A stretch of DNA of 64,000 bases from Psilocybe azurescens (Eukaryota > Basidiomycota > Agaricomycetes > Agaricales > Agrocybaceae). The notes below the pieces were generated by a model. It did not search any database. It was not told where the DNA came from and saw only the letters and a list, made by a program, of their open reading frames with translations. The translations under genes were made by a program, and so were the position numbers. Numbering within the stretch: position 1 is the first letter of the stretch; each line of letters starts with the position of its first letter. The stretch covers positions 1 through 64,000 of the forward strand of contig JAJIRX010000714.1 of assembly GCA_023853785.1 (NCBI GenBank). The letters are read 5' to 3'. Below, one piece after another: positions 22,199 to 34,389 of this stretch.

Positions 22199-23792
22199 AT
22201 GAGCCAAGATGGAGGATACACGAATGTCAGGCTGGCCGGAGCCGTCGCGGGCATGGGAAGTGGTACGCGTTCATGTCTTTGTTTTGAGCTCGTTGGTCAG
22301 TTTACCGTCGACTTTCCAAGGTCTAACCAAAGTTGTTTCTGTTCTTATCTTTGTGACATTCTGGTGTTAAGACTGCGGGAATTGTAGGTCGCTGTGGGTC
22401 ATGGGTAAGTGCCTTCACGAACATGAGGTGAGCTCACCTTCGCCTTCTTCACACAACCAAAATGAGCTCATTCTCTTGTAGTCAGAAAACCTTATGGAGC
22501 AATGTCAACGTCCAAAATGAAGATTTGACACCATAAAAACTCGCATGCAATGCTCGCTATCAGGGACATATCGCGGAGCCTTTGACGCACTCAACAAAAC
22601 CATTAAAAACGAGGTGCTGTGGAATTCAGCATATCATCAGATATGAACCGTATTTATATATAATTCAGGGAATATTCGCTCTATACAAAGGGGCAACTCC
22701 TCCCGCTGTCGGGTGGACAGCAATAGATTCAGTTCTGCTTGGGTCCCTTCATAATTATCGGTTGTTTCTAATTCGCAACGGGATGACCGAGATGTCACCG
22801 TCTGGCCTTCCTCGGCTGTCGTTATTTGCTCATGGAGTTGCAGGATTATTTGCAGGATGGACTAGGTAAGTGCCTGAGATTCAGAATGTTTCCATCATTA
22901 AATGATACCGGTTTCATTGCTATTCAGCGCCTTGGTTGCAACACCGGTGGAGCTTTTAAAAGGTTCCTCGATTTTCTGCGATTCTTGAAATTCATATAGG
23001 CATTGATAATTTCTATGCTACAGTCAAGCTGCAACTACAATCACAAAAGGCTGTCTCAGACCGACAATTCAAAAGTACTATAGATTGTGCTCGCCAAATT
23101 ATTCGGGTACAAGGGGTGACGGGCCTATGGTCAGGGTTCACGGGTAGTCTCGCATTTAGAAGCAATTTTTTCTGGATGTTTCTCTCTTTCGAGGTTTATT
23201 TTATCTTTTGACGTTGGGATATTGATCATTGACGGTCATATGCCACAAGGCATTAATGCGTGGCTTTTCGAGATTGGCAGGGACCCCTTACGAGGTATCA
23301 CAAGTTCAATCTTTGGGTCGTTGGCATACGTACTTAAACTGCAAAAGATAAGCACAGGGACGGCTAACTTCTTGTCCGGTGGACTCGGCTCGTTCGTTTT
23401 TTGGGCGATGGCAATCCCTTTCGACAATATCAAAAGTACGTGAAAGATATTGATACATAATCTGCATGTATTGCGCTGATGTTGGTTACTCAAGTCGGAT
23501 GATGGCCTATCCGTACCCACAGCCTTATCCTCAGTCTAAGACAGCTTCATTGGCGGTATTGAAGCGCCCATCTTTTTTTCGTGTTGCACGCAATATATTA
23601 GTTCACGAAGGAGCAGCAGGATTTATTCGAGGACTAGGACCCTGCTATTTGCGCGCTTTCCCAGTGAACGCCTCTGCTTTATTTGTATATGAAGGGACGA
23701 TGAGGATTCTAGGGGCAGAACAGGTATTTATAAGTTTGGATCACAGGCATGACCTTCAATAATCTTACAACCCTGCACAGACACGGAATTAG
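22199..23792 (+). CDS. Mitochondrial carrier family (SLC25) protein
   Basis: An inner-membrane solute carrier of three repeats. The second repeat has the signature TPVELLK (near 22941-22961), followed by VQGVTGLWSGFTGSLAFR. The third has IPFDNIK (near 23414-23433), followed by GAAGFIRGLGPCYLRAFPVNA. The first has LAGAVAGMGS at its start and FDTIKTRMQC near 22527-22556, followed by GIFALYKGATPPAVGW. The proline that normally starts the first signature is not recovered by the best splice I could find, so the exons between 22260 and 22530 are uncertain. A final two-exon join gives an end at 23792 (GAEQTRN). The overall match is to the amino-acid/carnitine-type subgroup, but the substrate cannot be told from the sequence. 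Divergent from the RING-CH gene, 197 bases apart. Confidence 0.83.
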
Positions 23793-24202
23793 AGTTTTGA
23801 TTGACTTGGTCACGTACATTAGGATTTAGATTGCATGTTTTCCGCAGAATTTCAGTTCCAAAAGTTCACACACTATCTCTAAATAAATACGGTTCGAAAC
23901 ACTAAGTGACGGTTCGTGTAACATGTCTCCTTTTGGGGAATGTCATACCAAATGCAGACAGTCAAAACAATATGTATCCATTTTTATCCCACAGGTTGAA
24001 GTGATAATTTCAATGTATCGGATAATTGAGACATCCGAGTATTATTGGGAATAAATAAACTTTGGGTAGTTCTTTAACCCCGTCCAAAATTCATGTACGT
24101 ACTCAAACTCGGTAATCAAGGGGCAAAGAAAAATACGGTGCATAGCTTCAGTCCAAACCAAGAAAGACGCCGAAGACAACATCTAGCGAGTACGTATCGG
24201 AG
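23793..24202. other. Intergenic, no gene seen
   Basis: Convergent intergenic region between the mitochondrial carrier and the REX4-like gene. AT-rich, with no open frame showing conserved motifs and no convincing RNA gene. Confidence 0.5.
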
Positions 24203-25161
24203 TCAAAGGTAGCAGCGAGAAAATGTGCTTGGCGGAAGGGCACATGGCCAATTGCCCCGGGAAATGGAAGCTTCCCAGGCATCCGCATCGGTTCGATAAA
24301 GATCCAAGGCAGCACGAGCGTTCTCAACCTATATGCAGATGCGATTGTGAGCGGACTCTTTCATAACACAAATTGTTGTGCCGAATAACACTGACTGGAT
24401 GGCTCTGTCCTTCTTGGCAGCGTCTTGACATGAGTTGCCACGACAGGGTTTGAAGTCCGATTATTTGGCTTGGGCTACGCAAGGCATTGCGAAATGGCTA
24501 GATTTACATGTCAAGAAATACAACACGAAGATTGCTCAGGAAGCAAATAAAAGACAAGTGACTAACCAAATATAACGCCACGTCGCGGGTGTCGATCGCC
24601 GGATGGGGCAAGCCAAGGACTGAGAAAGGAAGAGAAGTAATTACTTGGAACTTCCTCCAAGGTGAGTTAGATGCAACTCACCAGCTAGGTCGTTCCAAAG
24701 ACTATGGCCGACTAGTATTTTTCCTCGAAAGAAAGTAGAGCAATAACTCTGAATCGCAGCGAAGGTCATTGCATTGGCTGTAGGAAAAATGAGCTATGCA
24801 TGACCCTGCATATCCAGAACACAACTTGCGTGAAGCCAAATGTGCGTGGGTAATACCCGTTTGTTGCGTTCGGTAGTCGGTCACCTGAAGAGACAAAAAA
24901 GATGTCGGTTTTATTATTTCAAGAACGTTCTATACAGTGTAGTGTTTAACTTGCCGTTGTAGTGGGCGAAACATATCTATCGAATATTGTGACGCCGCGA
25001 TAATCCACGATGGCCAGGCGTCTGTGGGACATTAATGAGATGAGTGGTTACAGTCAAATTTATCGAGCAAAGACTTGCGCTAGCAGACTGGTTGTCCCGC
25101 CAGGACCAACGCCAACGACAGTACAGGAGATGGCAATGAAGCGTTCAGTAGAAGGAGCCAT
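24203..25161 (-). CDS. REX4/ISG20-like exonuclease-fold protein, catalytic acids lost
   Basis: The minus strand encodes a REX4-type 3'-5' exonuclease fold: RFIAISCTVVGVGPGGTTSL (residues 7-26), RLAIVDYRGVTIFDRYVSP, VTDYRTQQTGI, FFRGKILVGHSLWNDL, GLPHPAIDTRDVALYL, PFRNALRSPSQIIGLQTL and VENARAALDLYR. True family members have DCEMVG in motif I; here it is SCTVVG, so the D and E are replaced by S and T (codons at 25126-25128 and 25120-25122). Motif III has N where a catalytic D is usual (24320-24322). Motif II keeps its D. Three introns (25022-25078, 24885-24954, 24778-24839) use GCAAGT donors and give a perfect frame; others are GT-AG. The tail ends SISRGNWPCALPPSTFSRCYL minus the last residues. 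It may be a non-catalytic paralogue or a recent pseudogene with intact frame. Confidence 0.82.
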
Positions 25162-27267
25162 ACTAAAAATCTGCGACAATGAGATAATGTTGAAGAGTCA
25201 TCCCCACCATACTCGTTTTATAAACGTTTTTGAGCGTGCCGTATGTATGTCAATAGGTTCTCATATAATACACTCTTGCATGGAGTCCTGCGTGACCGAG
25301 AACGAAGTTATGGACAGGGTACAACGTATTATGACATGTTCGGAAGGGGAATTGGAGGTATGCCTCAGGAAATTTCGAAATGACATCAACTAAACGACAA
25401 GTTTGAGCATTATCGGATGATAAAAAATCTGAAAGACAACAACGTGACAAGCTGAGGGGCTGAGGGCACGACCCTGTCCGAAAATTTGGCCATTGAGCCT
25501 AACAGATTTCTTTCAAGATTGAGTGCTTTGAGATGCAGATGCAGAAAAACGCGATCGACGCCCGGTGCAATCGCGCGCATATAGCTATAAATTCCGTGTG
25601 TGTGTATCAACATCAACAGATTTCTGCAGGGAAGCGACTCCATCCAAGGCATGTGGCGCAAAACGAACCTGGACGGCAAGTCAACATGCCATAAAGGTAC
25701 ATGAAGCAAGTGAAAAGAACGACGATTTGGAAAGCATCCAGCTAGATTTGACTTGGGTAGGTCCTTCGCCGTGAAGATCAGAGTACATGCCGCCAGAGCA
25801 AAATGTCATTCAAAGAGCTTCGCACAAATACCAATCACGAAATCAACGGGGTTTTAGACTCTCAACGACTGCAGGCAGCTGAGAGAGAGGAATGACGTCT
25901 CGAAAAGCATAAAACCTTTTTCTCTTTCAGACTGTCGGCTTGGGGAGTTGGATTTTTTAAGGGACCGAGGGGCTGACCGCAAGTTTCCAAGCAAATTGTT
26001 CACGGTTATCTGGTTGGTCAGAAACTGGACGCCGACAGGCGGAGCACGCTTTCGTTCCAGCGGGCAGATACAAGTAGAGCTGGTCTTGAAAAAAAAACGG
26101 GAATGCTTTCAATGCGGATATGAGTTAAATTTTGACAGTAGAGAGCTCAAGAAGTCAATCGCTCCGGTCGCTGTGACAGGGAATTTGGTCGTCATTCGAG
26201 AACTTGAATTGATCATCAACTCCTGAACGGCATGACTAATGAGTCGAACGAGATTTTTTTAACTCTCTCCTCAAGGACGCATTTTTTTATCATGTTGTGC
26301 TTACCATCCGGGGAGTGTCTACAGATAGTTCCATATCGATGCTATGTGAACCGTAAAGGCTATTACTATTAGATCAAGTTAACGTAGCCTAACGTTACTT
26401 AGCTTGATTGGCGCTCAAATTGAAAGTCAGATTGCCAGCGTGTTGCGGACCGGTCAATAGTCACATGCGGAGGACGGCCGAATAGCCCCTATCCGCGTCA
26501 GAACTCAGCGCTCAGCATTCAAACGTGCCCTTCATCGCAACCAACAAAAATCTTCTTAATCACTTCGGCCTATATAGTTTCAACAACATTGTATGGTCCT
26601 ATTATACGTGCAAACTAGTGCGTTGTGTGATTATAGGCTGTAAATAGCTATTCGGGATTATTAGCTATGCGTTCGGAGTTGTTAGCCGGGCGCTTCGACG
26701 CGATGCTGGATTTAATTATATAGGTGAATATGTTGCAACCTCGGGATATGTAAGATGAACGAACATCTTGCAAACATTTTTTAGCCTGAGGCTTCTGGAC
26801 TACTCTATTCGGAGTCTATAGTAAAATCTACCAGAAATTGCGATTACGCATTCATTGAGACCGAAAGAAATGAATATACACTCTGCAATTATGTTAGTGA
26901 AAAAGTGCAGCGGGAACTGCCGCCACACTGATCGCCGCACTCATGAAAGTACTCCAGATCGCGCCGTCTTTTTTTTTTTTTTTTTTTGAATTTTGATGCA
27001 AAGTTTCATGGAATTAAATTGCCACAAAACGGCTGCCATGTAGGCCTACAAGCCTCACGTCGTTATTGCTGGATCGCAAATGCCTCGAGTTGGTCTCTCC
27101 AAATTCCTACACACATCTTTTTTGGGGTAAATGGCATTCATGACAAACATCGGAGCCTACACGACGATGCAGAAGTGAAGCACTGAAATGGCCAGAGTCC
27201 AGAAGAAATGGGAAGTCCCTGTCTCCCGAGGTGATAACCGTGCCGTGTTCAAATTGAAGGAGTCGTG
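25162..27267. other. 2.1 kb region without recognisable gene
   Basis: Several open frames of 60-130 codons exist (for example plus 25010-25393 and 25948-26226, minus 25410-25709), but none shows a family motif, a splice pattern or a plausible start context. A run of 19 T lies at 26969-26987. The stretch 26260-26960 is low in coding potential, with many short AT-rich words. It could hold old transposon sequence or a lineage-specific gene; I can support neither. Confidence 0.4.
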
Positions 27268-29092
27268 TTAGCGAATAGCAGACCGATCCTGAATATCATG
27301 TATATCGTCGTTCTTAACATTTGGCCGAATTCGTTTCCTCTTCTTGACGATCTTGCGAGTCCTGACCGTAAGACGAAGCCATAACCGTGCTTCTCGGCCA
27401 TTCTTGGGGTACAAATCGCGCGAGGGAAAACGAGCGTGCCACCCTGGATGCACTCTTTCCAACCCGTCTGTCATATACTCTTCATGTAATCGCCGCTGGC
27501 GATAACGACGGTCAGATGCCTCGGACTCCATCATTTTCGTTACCAGATCCATACGGCCTTCCTTCAACGCGAGCTGGGAAACGCGTCTTCGAACTTGCTT
27601 ATCTTCCACCTGTGTTCCCCATTGAGAACGAAAGGTACGCAGTGTTTTCCAAGCAACTGTTCCACATTTTTGGCGCGTCGGAGAGGGCCCAAAAGGAGGT
27701 ACAGTGTACGCGAATTGGGGCGCAATAGTGGGTGTAATTTGAGCAGAGAAATAAGTGTTCTCCGAGTCTCGAAAAACTTAGGTAAGCCGTCTTTCGCCGT
27801 ACACGACACCATATGCGCGTGTATGGTGGCGAGACATCGTAAAGCGTTCTTGGTGTCCATACACCGTGGCATTGATTGGAAGTAAGCCTCGGTAAGATTA
27901 AGGGCGCGTTCTCGATTCCCAGTCCTGATCAATAGCTGTGTTAAACAGTACACAGCGAATGGTTTGGTATTGGCAAGAGTCGGTACATGCGCAGGTCGGT
28001 GGTCCGATAGAAGTTTCTGACGCCTCTTCCAATCCTCAAGATTATTGTCCAGACGTTCAAAGTATGACCGCAGGGGTTGTCCGTCTTCATCATATTCTTG
28101 GCGTCGTATCCGCCGTGCTTTCGGTGTGCGACAGAATTCTAGCCAGATCGAGTAAGGAATAGCTTCCGGTAATTTCTTCGCAAGTATCAATTGCTGGACA
28201 TAATTCCAAGCATTGTTCCACAGTTCCTTCGCGATGTACCATCGAACTTCCAGTTTATAAGTCTCCGTGTTTTTAGGGATCTTGGCCATTTCAAGTCTCC
28301 TCAGAAGTTGTTGTGTCGTACCAAGGAACCGGTGGCGTAGGCTCAAGGCAATAAGTAAGTTGTAAGAAGATATCGACTGTAAGTCCGGATAAATGGCGTG
28401 ATAGTCTAGGAGCGCAGGTAACGATAGGATGGGTCTCCGGATATTAATGAGGTATAGTAAGTTTTGGTGTAACGATGCAGTACTTTGGGGGATAGGGGTG
28501 CTGCAGACCTTGCAGGACGTGGAAGTTCGGTGGTTACCGAATGAACTTGCGGTGGTATCTTGCTTGGAATTTTATGAGAAAGGCTCTCTTGTTCCGGATT
28601 AGGAAGAATTTCATGTAGGTGCGAATGTGCATCGTCATGCATTTCGAGGGCTATCATGTCAACCGAAGGACGATTTAGTTTGGTGTGAGACCCATAGGTG
28701 AGATTATGGGGAGCCTTGCCCTCGGTACGTTCAACACGATGCATGTCGTCTTCAACTTTCGTAATCGGAGCAATTGGAATAACGCCGTACTCTCTGCACC
28801 TGGTGTGCAGGTCAGAACATGGAGAATCGTATCACATACGAAGCAAAACGTACTTGGAATCGGATGGACCGGGTTGGGTAGATTTCTTCCACTCATTGGA
28901 TGCGACTGGGGTCCGAACGCGAGTGCCTACACCGCGTTTGTGAACATGACTGGTCGAAGCATTTGCAACGACGCGTCGAGACCATGCCCGACCCGCTGCA
29001 AGTTGTAGAGTTGAAGTAAAGGAAAGTGAGGTGGCAAAAGTGGCCTCGGAAGTGGTCGGAAAAGGAAGCAGGCGAAGAGCGCGAAGGGGCAT
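27268..29092 (-). CDS. Mitochondrial PPR-like helical-repeat protein
   Basis: The ATG at 29092 opens a basic, arginine- and serine-rich leader (MPLRALRLLPFPTTSE...) typical of mitochondrial targeting. After an intron the protein runs through a polar linker (YGVIPIAPITKVEDDMHRVE) into a helical region (DLQSISSYNLLIALSLRHRF, RRLEMAKIPKNTETYKLEVRW, TQLLIRTGNRERALNLTEAY, NSRTLYLLLGPLRRAKNVEQ) whose spacing resembles pentatricopeptide-type repeats. The C-terminus is strongly basic (RKIVKKRKRIRP). A role in mitochondrial RNA handling or translation is likely but not proven. Two frame breaks sit in homopolymers: G5 at 28497-28501 and C4 at 27617-27620; adding one base to each gives one continuous protein. 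Confidence 0.65.
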
Positions 29093-29495
29093 GCATGGGA
29101 ATGAGTATGCGGCGTTGTGGTATGACTTTGGGAGACGGTCGCAGCCTGGCAGAGTTTCCGTAAGGTGTTCCTCCTCAAGAATACTAGAACATTCAACAGT
29201 CACGACTCACCAGTGACCAGTCCCGCGGCCTTCTTTTTTTCTTCGGGATCCTTTGTCGTTGCTTGTTTATTTTGAAAGCCTTCGGTCCAACTCTGAAACT
29301 GTGGACTGTCAATCGAACTCACTCAGACTTAACTTACAATCTGCCGACGGTACGTATCACAGTAGGCTCAACATTTATCAGATCAGTCTGACATCCTTTT
29401 GAACAAGGTATAGAACGTCATGCAAATGTGTGTAATTTCCTATAGAATACTGAAAGCAATATGATTCGTCGATACCAAATTTCCCTTCTTAGAGC
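29093..29495. other. Intergenic, upstream of the PPR-like gene
   Basis: Holds the upstream region of the PPR-like gene and the end region of STS1. No further gene or RNA is visible. Confidence 0.45.
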
Positions 29496-30789
29496 TCATC
29501 CATCGATTGTGAGGGACTTCTCCCTACCAACCAGCCCCACTTTACCCACCCAACTATCTCGAATGCCCTTCATCACTTCCTCAGATAAACCAGGCGCCTT
29601 GGCCTCAGCCATCGTGTCCAGGGCACGTTCCCATCCTGTCACAGTGTCTCTCCCGAACATGCCACCTTCACGGTTGACGACTTCGTCAATCTTGTCTACC
29701 CATGTCTTCCACTCTTGGGACAGGCGCGGAACAATCAATGGTACCAGTTCGGATAGAGTGAGAGGCGGTTGGTTCATGATTTGGTTGGTGACCGCAGCAA
29801 GGAAAAGGAAGGTCTCTGAAGGATGGAATTTATCCTTGTGCAATCCCTGAATGGTGGTCGTTGAGTTCGTCTGATTGCTGGTGGAAGGAGAGTTGGACGA
29901 CTGGGCTGGTGATGGTATGCACGAGAAGTAAGGAAAGTATGACATACAGGCGGATACGTAATCCGCAACGTGGGGGCGCAGCCGAGAGATTATGTATGAG
30001 TCGCGCATTACGGGCTGACCCATAGAGGACGACGAGGGTGTGGGAGCCGAAGGGAGATTGGGAAGATCTTGATGGGCCAAAGATGGAAGGGAGCTTGCGA
30101 GAAGGATGGGGCGCTAGAATATGGGTATGCATCTCGAAGTCGCTTGGCTGCTTGAGACAACACTTGCTCAGCAGATTCGAGAGTCGGTCGAGGAATCAAC
30201 GGAAGGATGACCGTCTTCAAGGAGGGTTGGGCTTTGAGAAGAGAGGAAAGCAGAGGAAGCAACGATTGAGGAGGTAGACTAGCTGTGAACATGGTATCAA
30301 TCAGTTGCCTGATTCATTCAGATAGTACAAGAAAAACCAACCTAACAACACGCCAATGTCGACGTCGTCTTCGTTTGAATCATTGGCGTTTCTCTTGTCC
30401 TTGGATAATGTGGTATCTTTGGAGACACTGGATTCTGAAGAGTCGACAACCCGTGCCCGCTTTGGCGCAGCTCGTTTAGGACGTTCAGGTGTTGGACTTC
30501 TGTCCATTGATTCATCGCGGGATAGCGAGCGCCGAGAGGGCTCAGCTTCATCTTCAGGATCAAGTCTCCTCTTCTGAGGCCTGCTTGAGGTTGAATGGGT
30601 TAGCGAAGAAGCAAGCTGATGGAAAGCCGCAGGATTTGTGTGGCCTGGAGTCGGATTACCCCAGCCTGTGGCAGTACTCATGGAAGTTGAAGGAGAAGGA
30701 CCGAGCCCAAATCCAAATCCAAAGGATGAAGGGGTGTGAGAAACAGGTCTTGGGTGAAAGTCGGTGTGCGGGTAGAGAACATTGGCCAT
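29496..30789 (-). CDS. STS1: Sts1/Cut8 nuclear proteasome tethering factor
   Basis: Sts1/Cut8 holds the 26S proteasome at the nuclear side of the nuclear envelope. The N-terminus from 30789 is a disordered region with a basic cluster (SSRPQKRRLDPEDE near residues 65-80; RPKRAAPKRARV near 105-116), fitting the lysine/arginine-rich and nuclear import parts of the family. The conserved helical domain follows: LPPQSLLPLLSSLLKAQPSL, LIPRPTLESAEQVLSQAAKR, RDSYIISRLRPHVADYVSAC, HPSETFLFLAAVTNQI and LSQEWKTWVDKIDEVVNREG. The last residues before the stop at 29496 are less conserved. Between RDAYPYS (near 30125) and MRDSYI (near 30010) the frame changes more than once; this low-complexity linker may contain base errors or an intron. 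Confidence 0.88.
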
Positions 30790-31534
30790 CGTAAAGAGTC
30801 GTTAGTTTGGAGGTGGATGCACTAGGAAGAGAAAGGTTGCTCTGCCCGAACAGACACTTGTTACACTTTTGTCACGTCCGCGTGCCTTGGTTTTAATCAC
30901 GTGCTATATAATCAACCTGCCCTAGAGTGAGTCCCATGCTCAAAAGAAAAAAGAAACGCTTTGTGGCTTGACCACCGCCGACATAATCGTTCTCTTTTTG
31001 CTCCGGTATGTTCCTCATCTCTCCTTTTGTCTCAAAGACGAGACATACGAATCGCTACTTTGAAGCCACTACTACGGCTGATGAGCGTTGTTCATATACC
31101 CAAATTTCTGATTTGATTCGCTCGCGTCTTCAAAAATATATACTAACCAATTTGTGCCCCAGTCCTTTCTCACTTTCTACAATGTAACTCGACATTGTGA
31201 GTCACCTTTTCCTCTCTCATCTAAATGATCGAATAAAATAGAAGTCAAGCACTGACCCCGTCTAAAGGACGGGGGATGTCGATTTTCCATGCTAATACTG
31301 ATACCCTCTTCTCACTGCTTACTTCGAGAATTCATTGCTAATGCCTTTTATTCTGTTAGGTTGATACATGTTCTTTAATTACGCCTCTCTGTATTTCCGT
31401 ATAATTAGGAATATCAATTTATATTCAGTTCACACAAGGAAAACTCAACGACAATGACGTCCAGAAAACAAGCAATCATTAGGATGTTGTCCGGGCATGA
31501 TTAACTATACTTGTAAGATAAAGTACAAAACGGT
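30790..31534. other. Intergenic region with a small GC-rich hairpin
   Basis: Lies between the STS1 start and the end of the CAS1-like gene. No coding sequence is visible. A perfect 7-base-pair stem (31256-31262 with 31268-31274, five-base loop) stands out from AT-rich surroundings. There are splice-donor-like words (GTATGT near 31005), but nothing that forms a recognisable gene. Confidence 0.4.
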
Positions 31535-34389
31535 TTACATATCTAAAGGATACGGCCACACCAAATTGAGCAACCACAAGACAACCAAGAACGCAAAAAT
31601 TCTAACGCTTAACCGAAAAGTCCATGAAGTATTCGCACTGAACACACGATGAATCATGCTCTCAGACGCGGGCTGTGAGGCGTTTTCTGCAAGTCGATCC
31701 ACCCAACGCCCTGGCCTGATTGGTGTGTCAGGTTCAATAGGCAAAGGGTTTCCTGAATCATCCTTGAGGGTATCGCCAACCTGGAGAGGCAATAGGGATA
31801 TTGTTATTTCTTGTTCATCGATAGATAGGGTCGAGTCCGAAGCATCTTCAATCGGGGTCGTTGCTGGAAATTGCATCTCCCGTATCCGCGTTCCACATAC
31901 ACTTGCAGTGATCTCCACGGTGGCAAACGACACACGGTCGCAGAGGTACAAAAACATGCCAGAGGTGATGATGAAATTGACCGGCCTCCAAGCGGTGCCA
32001 GGAATGACCAGCAAAACACCCTTGCTATCACCCGCTAACCAGAAATGATACTGGATAATGAATGCTTCCAAGGAGCAATTGCCCACAAAGACAAAGGCTC
32101 GTGACGATGATGACCTGAGCGCGACACTCGAATTCCGAAGAATGACAAACGCCAGAACAGGAAGGGCGGAGACGTACGGGTGCCAGGCATTGTACAAGAA
32201 TTTTGAATCCTGGAAAATTTCAAATGCGAAGAACCAGAATACGACCAGGGCTGAAAACCCGATAGATGCCTTCATAATCCGGGACCAACGAGCATGATCC
32301 ATTAGTCGGTGTTCGCGAATCTTCATCATTATCACGGATGTCAACATTCCCACGTAGACAATCCAGATGTCGAGGTTGACTCTGAATACCCATTCCTGTG
32401 ATGACCAATGGATTGCAAAAACGTCGTGTAAGACGTCGAATAGTGCTTCGAGTAACCAGCTTTTGTTCATAAACCACGTCATGAAAGCGGTCGAGAGAAG
32501 GATTTTCGAGACAACAAGAAGCGTCCGGTCGTTAAATCGAGCGCCTGCTGCCATTGTCGCGTAAACTACGATGTACCACATGGATACAAGTGGGGTAAAG
32601 TAGTAAGAAATGTAGTCTGTGTTCATCGTGTAGGCCAGGAGAATCGTGAACAAATTTAAGCGAATCAGAACCTATTATCAAAGGAATTAGAGTCGTTTGT
32701 TAAGTATGAAAACGCCTGCTTACTTGGGCAATACGCAAAAACCCATAGTCTGCCTTTCGCAAATAAAAAGTCGTGTGTCCATATCCCGTCATAAAAAGAT
32801 ATGAAGCCACTAACACTCGGACCGGGTTGTATATTCCTGGTACCTGGGAGGCACGGAAGTAATGGTAAATGAGAACGACCACTGGCAATACAGAAAAAAA
32901 AATTAGTATGTCCTCTCAAACACGATCATTTGAATCACATACCTTGCATCCAACCTTTCCACTCCTCTGTCTGATCGCGGTTGAGGAAGCCCAGGTCTGT
33001 GTCTCCGCGCTGTACGGTGGTTAACCCGACGGCAAGGGATGCAAGGCACAAGATGGCAAATGACCATGGATCGAATTGTTTTTGTTCTTTCTGCCAAAAA
33101 TTTGTCCGGTCTGCAAGGTATATCAGGGCAATTGACCCTCCGATAATGAGGGGAGGTAAGGTGTGCTGTCCACAGAGCGCTGTTCTTACATCCCCCAGAC
33201 CTAAGCAGTTTAGCAACTTCCTCAGACAAACGCCGAAATACTTACCTGACATAAAGGCCCTGTAGGCTAAGTATGGACCCAGTGACAGAACCGCTAACAG
33301 GAACAGCAGTTGTGGGATTGATGGAAATGGGTAACTGTTACAACATGTTCTATCCATAGGGAAGGTTTTGGGTAACTTGTCATTGCATCCGAGGTTGATC
33401 AAGATCCTGGCTTGTATCTTGACGATGGCATCAGAGTAATGCAAGCCATCTTCGGTCAAGGACTCGTCTAACATTTTGTTGAAAACAAGCGGTAATGAGA
33501 CTTCTTTTGCCGAAGAAGGCTTCGAGAATACGTGTCCGAAATTTTCTGATGGTGGATTTATTCGATGGTATAGGTCCGAATTCATGGCGTCTATGTCCGA
33601 GTGATGCATGGTCAAAGCCCTGTCTGCAGAGAGTTTCGACGTCGAAACTTCTTCCACTGGTAGTACTATAACTTCGTCAGCAGGTTTGCCGAAAGTTGAT
33701 AGTGAATCAAAGATTCGTTCCATATTGCTTTCCCAAGCGGATATTCCCCCAGAGGTATTTGCATAACGTAGGTACCATAAGCCAGATCCTAGCACTAGCA
33801 TAGCAGGACGCGAATGATTGATAGACGCCGTGCCGGCCAGTGTTTGCTGGATGTAGGAATTATTGAGGAAAGGATCCCATACGAAGGTGAGATTCGTGCC
33901 GTGTTTTGAGAATAGGGTATGGTCCGCATGCTTTTGAGTATCATCTGTAGGAGCTGTCGGTAATGCCGCATCCAACGTCTTCGCAGTCTGGAAGAAAAGT
34001 TTCCTCGTGATAGAGTCCCCTATATATATGACGTTTCTGGATTGAAAGCAAACGGCTGCTTCCTCTTCGGTGTATGAATGTAGCATACAACCTGGATGAT
34101 TCCTTGTGTCATCACCGAAGAGTTGCAAAGAAATTTGAAGGACCGACCATTGGGCTGCCAACTCTGATATTCAGAGTCAAGCCAACTTCCATCGTTCAGT
34201 AGTGCCCCACAATACATAGGATCGGCCCATCCTGCGAACGAAGTTTAATGTCCTGACTCGACGAAGCTGGGTAATTTGCTCACCAGCCAATAGAAGATGA
34301 GCTAGTCCAGTAGAACATGCCAGGAGTATGAAGAAAACGCCTAGAAAATGTGGCCATGCAGGATTTAATGTGAACTTGAGAAAAGGCAT
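31535..34389 (-). CDS. CAS1: Cas1p-like glycan O-acetyltransferase, multipass
   Basis: Homologous to Cryptococcus Cas1p and animal CASD1, which O-acetylate glycans in the Golgi. From the ATG at 34389 a signal-anchor helix ([20 protein letters not shown]) leads to a lumenal SGNH-type domain. Its catalytic blocks are [14 protein letters not shown] (GDS serine near 34010-34030), [11 protein letters not shown], and DGLHYSD (Asp-His pair, near 33430-33450). Many membrane helices follow ([78 protein letters not shown]), with the family motifs [10 protein letters not shown] and [15 protein letters not shown]. It ends in a further hydrophobic stretch ([14 protein letters not shown]). About eight introns, all GT-AG where checked. 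Gene name is by family; no ortholog test was done. Confidence 0.9.

Noticed and set aside
23885..23915. GGTTCGAAAC, resembling a tRNA T-loop/B-box
   Set aside because: No acceptor stem, A-box or cloverleaf can be formed around it.
26969..26987. Run of 19 T, possible retroposon tail or polymerase III terminator
   Set aside because: No target duplication or RNA gene was found next to it; simple homopolymer is enough explanation.
34100..34180. Apparent frame break in the CAS1-like gene before [11 protein letters not shown]
   Set aside because: A GT-AG intron joins WQPNG to CMLHSY in correct phase.
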